Shown: piece after piece, positions 61,586-64,000 of the stretch
Numbering within the stretch: position 1 is the first letter of the stretch
Layout: each line of letters starts with the position of its first letter
NCBI RefSeq assembly: GCF_000262465.1
Contig: NZ_CM001489.1
Span: 5,494,741-5,558,740, forward strand
DNA length: 64,000 nucleotides
Reading direction: 5' to 3'
Source: Frankia sp. QA3
Lineage (GTDB): Bacteria; Actinomycetota; Actinomycetes; Frankiales; Frankiaceae
Notes under the pieces: model-generated
What the model saw: the letters and a program-made list of their open reading frames with translations, nothing else
The model's database searches: none
What the model was told of the DNA's origin: nothing
Position numbers and translations under genes: made by a program

Positions 61586-63421
61586 TCAGAACGCCTCCTC
61601 CGAGAGCTCCATGAGCCCGAGCCCGGTCGACTCGACCACGGCCCGGCGCGCCTTCAGCTCGGGCAGCACGTTCGCCGCAAACCAGCGGCCCGCGGCCACC
61701 TTGCCCTGGTAGAAGGCCGTGTCCCGGCCGGGGCCGGTGGCCGACTCGTCGAGGGCACGCACCGCCGCCTCCGCGCCCCGCAACAGCAGCCAGCCGACGA
61801 GAACGTCGCCGAGACTGAGCAGCAGGCGGGTGGAGTTCAGGCCGACCTTGTAGACCTGCCGGGCGTCCTCGGCGGCGTTGGTGAGGTAGCCGACCATCGA
61901 ACCCACCATCGCCTGGACGTCGTCCAGCGCGGCCCCCAGCGCCTCCCGCTCGTACTGCAGCGCGCCGTTGCCGGTCTCCGCCTTCACGAAGGTCTGGATC
62001 TCCCCCAGCACGGCGGTCAGTGCCTGCCCGCGATCCCGGACGATCTTCCGGAAGAACAGGTCCTGGCCCTGGATCGACGTGGTGCCCTCGTAGAGGGTAT
62101 CGATCTTGGCGTCCCGGACGTACTGCTCGATCGGATAGTCCTGTAGGTAGCCGGAACCGCCGAGGACCTGCAACGAGGTCGAGAGCAGCTCGTAGGACCG
62201 TTCGGAGCCGACCCCCTTGACGATCGGCAGCAGCAGGTCGTTGATCCGGATCGCGAGCTCGTCGGTCTCGCCGCGCGCCGCCGCCTGCGCCACCCGGTCC
62301 TGGAACGTCGCGGTGTACAGCACCAGCGAACGCATGCCCTCGGCGTACGCCTTCTGCAGCATGAGCATCCGGCGGACGTCGGGATGGTTGATGATCGCTA
62401 CCCGGGGCGCGGACTTGTCGGTGGACCGGGTGAGGTCGGCGCCCTGCACCCGGGTACGGGCGAAGTCGAGCGCGTTGAGGTAGCCGGAGGACAGGGTGGC
62501 GATGGCCTTCGTGCCGACCATCATCCGGGCGTACTCGATGACCTGGAACATCTGCGCGATGCCCTCGTGCACGTCGCCGACCAGCCAGCCGACCGCCGGG
62601 GTCCGCTCACCGAAACGCAGCTCACAGGTCGCGGAGACCTTCAGGCCCATCTTCTTCTCGATGTTGGTGACGTACACGCCGTTGCGCTCCCCGGGCGCTC
62701 CGGTCGCCGGATCCGGCATGAACTTCGGCACGACGAACATCGACAGGCCCTTGGTGCCCGCCGCGTGCCCCTCCGGCCGGGCCAGCACGAGGTGGAAGAT
62801 GTTCTCCGGAACATCCCAGTCGCCGCTGGTGATGAACCGCTTCACGCCCTCGATGTGCCAGGTCCCGTCGGGCTGCTCGACCGCCCGGGTCCGCCCGGCG
62901 CCGACGTCGGAGCCGGCGTCGGGCTCGGTGAGCACCATCGTCGCGCCCCAGTGCCGCTCGATGGCGAAGCTGGCGAGCGTGCGCTGCCACTCGTTGCCCA
63001 GCCGATGCAGGATCGCCGCGAAGGTCGGGCCGGCCATGTACATGAACACGGCCGGGTTCGCCCCGAGCAGCAGCTCGGCGGCGGCCCAGGCGACGGTCGG
63101 CGAGGCGCCGAGCCCGCCGAGGTCCGTCGGGACGAACAGCCGCCACCACTCGCCGTCCTGGACTGCCTGGTAGGAGCGCTTGAAGGACTCGGGCAGGGTG
63201 ACCGAGCCGGTGGCCGGGTCGAGCGTCGGCGGGTTGCGGTCGGCGTCGGCGAACGACTCCGCGACGGGGCCGGCGGCCAGGTGCTCCAGCTCGGCGAGCA
63301 CCTCGTGCGCGGTCTCGGCATCCATCTCCTCGAACGGAGCGACACCGAGCGTGCGGTCGACTCCGAACACCTCGAACAGGTTGAACTCGAGATCGCGCAG
63401 GTTGCTCCGGTAGTGGCCCAT
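61586..63421 (-). CDS. FadE5-like acyl-CoA dehydrogenase
   Basis: A 611-residue long-form acyl-CoA dehydrogenase, the same length as mycobacterial FadE5 from memory. It opens GHYRSNLRDLEFNLFEVFGVDRTLG. It contains GATMVLTEPDAGSDVGAGRT (FAD/substrate segment), MGLKVSATCEL, ARMMVGTKAIATLSSGYLNALDFAR, LGGSGYLQDYPIEQYVRDAKIDTLYEGTTSIQGQDL, and the extra C-terminal domain (AGRWFAANVLPEL). AAAGGAG precedes ATG 63421. Beta-oxidation entry step; FAD-dependent. A twin operator lies in its promoter. Confidence 0.95.
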   Translation of the reverse strand: MGHYRSNLRDLEFNLFEVFGVDRTLGVAPFEEMDAETAHEVLAELEHLAAGPVAESFADADRNPPTLDPATGSVTLPESFKRSYQAVQDGEWWRLFVPTDLGGLGASPTVAWAAAELLLGANPAVFMYMAGPTFAAILHRLGNEWQRTLASFAIERHWGATMVLTEPDAGSDVGAGRTRAVEQPDGTWHIEGVKRFITSGDWDVPENIFHLVLARPEGHAAGTKGLSMFVVPKFMPDPATGAPGERNGVYVTNIEKKMGLKVSATCELRFGERTPAVGWLVGDVHEGIAQMFQVIEYARMMVGTKAIATLSSGYLNALDFARTRVQGADLTRSTDKSAPRVAIINHPDVRRMLMLQKAYAEGMRSLVLYTATFQDRVAQAAARGETDELAIRINDLLLPIVKGVGSERSYELLSTSLQVLGGSGYLQDYPIEQYVRDAKIDTLYEGTTSIQGQDLFFRKIVRDRGQALTAVLGEIQTFVKAETGNGALQYEREALGAALDDVQAMVGSMVGYLTNAAEDARQVYKVGLNSTRLLLSLGDVLVGWLLLRGAEAAVRALDESATGPGRDTAFYQGKVAAGRWFAANVLPELKARRAVVESTGLGLMELSEEAF

Positions 63422-63475
63422 GAACGGCTCCTTTCCGGGAGCGCCGGGCGGCGCGCACGGCCGGGACCGGCTTGC

Positions 63476-63513
63476 TACTCGTGAGTACGGTGTTCCCATG
63501 CTACCCATGAGTA
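63476..63513. promoter_or_regulatory. Twin TetR-type operators at the fadE5-like promoter
   Basis: TACTCGTGAGTA (63476-63487) and TACCCATGAGTA (63502-63513), each an inverted repeat of TAC(T/C)C/GAGTA, 26 bp apart, 55-92 bases upstream of the dehydrogenase start. The form resembles sites of TetR-family fatty-acid regulators. Confidence 0.6.
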
Positions 63514-63615
63514 ACCCGTTGACAAGTGGGGCGGCGCAGTAGGAAAACTCGCCGACCGGCACCGACCGCGACGAGTACGGATCGGGCGATGTCCGGCACG
63601 TCTACCCTTGCCACC

Positions 63616-64000
63616 ATGCGTGACGAGGCGACCCAGGAAGTGCGGCTTGCGGTCGTCATGACCGGCGGTGCCAGCCTCGCCGTGTGGATGGGCGGGGTCG
63701 CCACCGAGATCAACCTGGCCACCAGCCCCGGGCGCACCCGCGCCGACGATGCCGACGCCGCGGTCGCCGCCCGATACGCGCGGCTCGCGGCCATTCTCGA
63801 CGTCGAGCTCAGCGTGGACGTGCTCGCCGGGGCGTCCGCCGGCGGGATCAACGCGACCATGCTCGGCTTCGCGAACGCCCGTCACGGCGACCTCGCCCCG
63901 CTGCGCGAGCTCTGGCTGTCGCTGGGCTCGCTCGACACGCTCCTGCGCACCCCGGACGAGAAGGCGTACCCCTCGCTGCTGCGGGGGGACGCCGCCGTGC
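63616..64000 (+). CDS. Patatin-like phospholipase, N-terminal part (runs off right edge)
   Basis: The first 128 residues. Oxyanion motif GGASLAVWMGGVATEINL and nucleophile motif VLAGASAGGINATM (GxSxG) are those of bacterial patatin-like proteins; the VWMGG form and the long insertion suggest the large DUF3376-containing actinobacterial type. ATG 63616. Divergent from the acyl-CoA dehydrogenase, with the operator region between. The catalytic Asp lies beyond the window. Confidence 0.85.
   Translation, partial: MRDEATQEVRLAVVMTGGASLAVWMGGVATEINLATSPGRTRADDADAAVAARYARLAAILDVELSVDVLAGASAGGINATMLGFANARHGDLAPLRELWLSLGSLDTLLRTPDEKAYPSLLRGDAAV

Overview
The window is very GC-rich and densely packed, with frequent GTG starts. 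It carries typical actinobacterial families: an SCO5389-family protein, DUF2530, DUF6458, UdgX, a FadE5-like acyl-CoA dehydrogenase, an F420-type LLM oxidoreductase, and IdeR- and Zur-type metal boxes. A filamentous actinomycete, most likely Frankia-like, is my reading; that genus call is inference from gene content and not a database result. Most of the window is ordinary chromosomal housekeeping, with a few accessory insertions.

Layout. 1-5.6 kb: 5' end of purF (minus), an SCP2/maleylpyruvate-isomerase-like protein, a 1,224-residue sacsin/Hsp90-like ATPase and a DUF2530 membrane protein. 5.8-10.4 kb: an accessory-looking module. It has a cysteine-free AA10 LPMO-like protein without signal peptide, a flavin amine oxidase, a sulfotransferase with a degenerate cofactor loop, an 840-bp gap holding a perfect Crp-type palindrome, and a lone winged-helix regulator. 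10.4-16.4 kb: thpR, a Clp-N protein and a small HTH protein with twin operator-like palindromes, an oxidoreductase-like gene, MarR, and a NarL-type two-component pair. 16.7-24.2 kb: gltA with a textbook terminator, an inserted RloA/RloB (AbiL-like) defence pair, serC and a second citrate synthase, a solo TIR protein, and pdxH.

24.2-36.6 kb: a decayed beta-helix pseudogene, a secreted Ser/Thr/Pro-rich protein coupled to an L,D-transpeptidase lipoprotein, udgX, a photolyase, a mechanosensitive-channel-like protein with repeat arrays, an LpqC-like esterase lipoprotein, a Pro-rich membrane protein, mscL and an HtrA-type protease. 37-42.4 kb: a sigma-region-2-like/transmembrane/Thr-Pro-rich chimera, a copper locus (CopC-CopD fusion, YcnI, membrane protein) and an orphan response regulator. 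42.6-50.7 kb: a DUF222-HNH protein, two small proteins, an iron-box-controlled HugZ-like gene, a lipoprotein/OmpA-like pair, and a Zur-box-preceded zinc ABC transporter with two permeases but no binding protein, followed by an AlaA-like aminotransferase. 50.7-64 kb: three perfect actinobacterial DnaA boxes before a polytopic membrane protein, SCO5389 and Zur genes, CapA, an LLM oxidoreductase, a branched-chain 2-oxo acid dehydrogenase operon (E1alpha-E1beta-E2), a FadE5-like dehydrogenase with a twin TetR-like operator, and the start of a patatin-like protein.

How the parts connect. The zinc transporter, its Zur box and a zur gene lie within 7 kb of one another. The IdeR box predicts iron-starvation control of haem handling. 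CopC, YcnI and the LPMO-like protein all show the sequence hallmark of copper binding through a histidine at or near the mature N terminus. The most promising candidate for something undescribed is the signal-less LPMO-like protein next to a flavin amine oxidase. The sigma-like membrane chimera and the DnaA-box cluster come next.
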